Shown here one piece after another: positions 63,212 to 64,000 of a stretch of DNA of 64,000 nucleotides. This DNA comes from Bradyrhizobium sp. CSA112 (lineage in GTDB: Bacteria > Pseudomonadota > Alphaproteobacteria > Rhizobiales > Xanthobacteraceae): contig NZ_JAACFS010000001.1 in the NCBI RefSeq assembly GCF_029051645.1, positions 916,261 through 980,260 of the forward strand, given 5' to 3'. Every line of letters begins with the position of its first letter. The first letter of the stretch is position 1. The position numbers and the translations under genes were made by a program. The notes beneath the pieces were generated by a model. The model searched no databases, was not told where the DNA came from, and saw only the letters and a list, made by a program, of their open reading frames with translations.

Positions 63212-64000
63212 TTATTCCGAAATCGTCTGCACGACGCTGGAAACCGGGCGCGAGCTCACGGTCGGCAGCTTCAGATCCTTGACGATGTCTTCGTCATACT
63301 GGGCGATGGTTTGCACCGGCGTCTTGGCGCGCATCGCAACCACCTTGTAGCCGCCGTCCTTCAGCTTCTTCAGAAGCTCGGGCAGGGCTTCCGCGGTGTG
63401 CTTCTGGAAGTCGTGCATCAGGATGATGCCCTTGCCGTTCTTCTCGACCTTGCGCATCACGTTGTCGATGATCGTTTGCGACTTGCTCGCCTTGAAGTCG
63501 AAGGAATCGAGGTCGCAGGAGAAGATCCCGATGTTGCGGTCGCCGAGATAGGTCACCATCTCCGGCGGGTGTTGCAGCGCGGGGAAGCGGAAGAACGGCG
63601 CCGGCGACTTGCCGCCGAGCGCCCATTTCACGGCGCTGAAGCCTTTTTCGATTTCATCTTTGCGCTGCTGCTCGTTCAGCTTCTTGTTGACCAGAGCTGC
63701 ATGCGACCAGGTGTGCGATCCGATGGAATGGCCTGCCGCCATCACCTGCTTGAGGATTTCGGGATAATAGGTGGCGTGCTTTCCGATCGGGAAGAAGATG
63801 CCGGTGGTGCATTCCTCCGCCAGCGCCTTCAAGACCGCAGGCGTATTCACCGGCCACGGGCCGTCGTCAAAGGTCAGAACCACTTCCTTGTCGCGAAGGA
63901 AATCGAGCTCCTTGAAATGTTCGAAGCCGAATCCAGGACCGCCCGTGGTATCGATCTCGACGGTGCGGCCGATACCGAGCGCGCTGGGATTGTTGCAGGG
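63212..64000 (-). CDS. Polysaccharide deacetylase (NodB-like), 5' end cut by window edge
   Basis: At least 262 codons of a carbohydrate esterase family 4 deacetylase; the N-terminus lies beyond 64000. The metal-binding motifs are VLTFDDGPWPVN (first Asp and the DDG core) and HSIGSHTWSHAAL (the two His). Motif 3 is FFRFPALQHPPEM, and the C-terminal His motif is ILMHDF. The part next to the edge reads CNNPSALGIGRTVEIDTTGG. Such enzymes remove acetyl groups from chitin-, peptidoglycan- or polysaccharide-type substrates. Length and signal peptide cannot be judged. Confidence 0.92.
   Translation of the reverse strand, partial: PCNNPSALGIGRTVEIDTTGGPGFGFEHFKELDFLRDKEVVLTFDDGPWPVNTPAVLKALAEECTTGIFFPIGKHATYYPEILKQVMAAGHSIGSHTWSHAALVNKKLNEQQRKDEIEKGFSAVKWALGGKSPAPFFRFPALQHPPEMVTYLGDRNIGIFSCDLDSFDFKASKSQTIIDNVMRKVEKNGKGIILMHDFQKHTAEALPELLKKLKDGGYKVVAMRAKTPVQTIAQYDEDIVKDLKLPTVSSRPVSSVVQTISE

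Noticed and set aside
1..64000. Prophage, insertion sequence or integrated element
   Set aside because: I found no integrase, transposase or phage structural gene and no tRNA-linked attachment site.
1..64000. CRISPR arrays and tRNA or rRNA genes
   Set aside because: No regularly spaced direct repeats and no convincing T-arm or conserved rRNA segment were seen on either strand.

Overview
The window is GC-rich, densely coded DNA from an alphaproteobacterium of the order Hyphomicrobiales. Gene order, codon use and intergenic palindromes point to Bradyrhizobium or a close relative; this is inference from the sequence, with no database search. Both ends cut genes: a zinc alcohol dehydrogenase at 1 and a polysaccharide deacetylase at 64000. 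I saw no rRNA, tRNA, CRISPR, insertion sequence or prophage.

Layout. 1-8.6 kb (minus strand): alcohol dehydrogenase, then the envelope operon lptF-lptG-lptD-surA-like-pdxA-rsmA, whose genes mostly overlap by 1-4 bases. 8.9-11.6 kb: pepA, holC and a small lipoprotein. 11.6-13.2 kb: a short threonyl-tRNA synthetase behind what looks like a complete Thr-codon attenuator (promoter, 25-codon leader with four Thr codons, terminator hairpin). 13.2-18.5 kb: an ABC-F ATPase, small proteins, ndk and a TerC-type membrane protein. 18.5-25.7 kb: two convergent molybdenum-hydroxylase loci, an orphan large subunit and a PaoABC-like three-subunit enzyme with an AraC regulator upstream. 26-28 kb: an ArsR/SRPBCC/DUF1801 operon with a palindromic operator candidate. 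28.9-35.7 kb: a copper or silver handling region (Csp-like cysteine-rich four-helix protein, Cys-rich exported protein, FixH/YtkA-like protein, CusB, CusA, Met/Gly-rich cytochrome c). 35.8-38.9 kb: a methyltransferase, a FAD monooxygenase-like protein and an epoxide-hydrolase-like protein.

38.9-46.7 kb is housekeeping: pgsA-like, hdaA, ppk, ppx on the minus strand, diverging from purM-purN and a GST. 46.7-53.8 kb: a cold-shock protein, a barrel-only outer-membrane protein, rnd, a 36-codon membrane-peptide candidate, selO and aspS. 54-64 kb: a large membrane-anchored protein of unknown function, maeB, a DoxX protein, a DctPQM TRAP transporter, a DHFR-like reductase and the deacetylase.

Several intergenic gaps hold palindromes: two loci of paired inverted REPIN-like elements, two copies of a GCGTTTTC-ended hairpin repeat, and one perfect 33-bp inverted repeat. 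The strongest candidate for something undescribed is the threonine attenuator in front of the editing-domain-less ThrRS.
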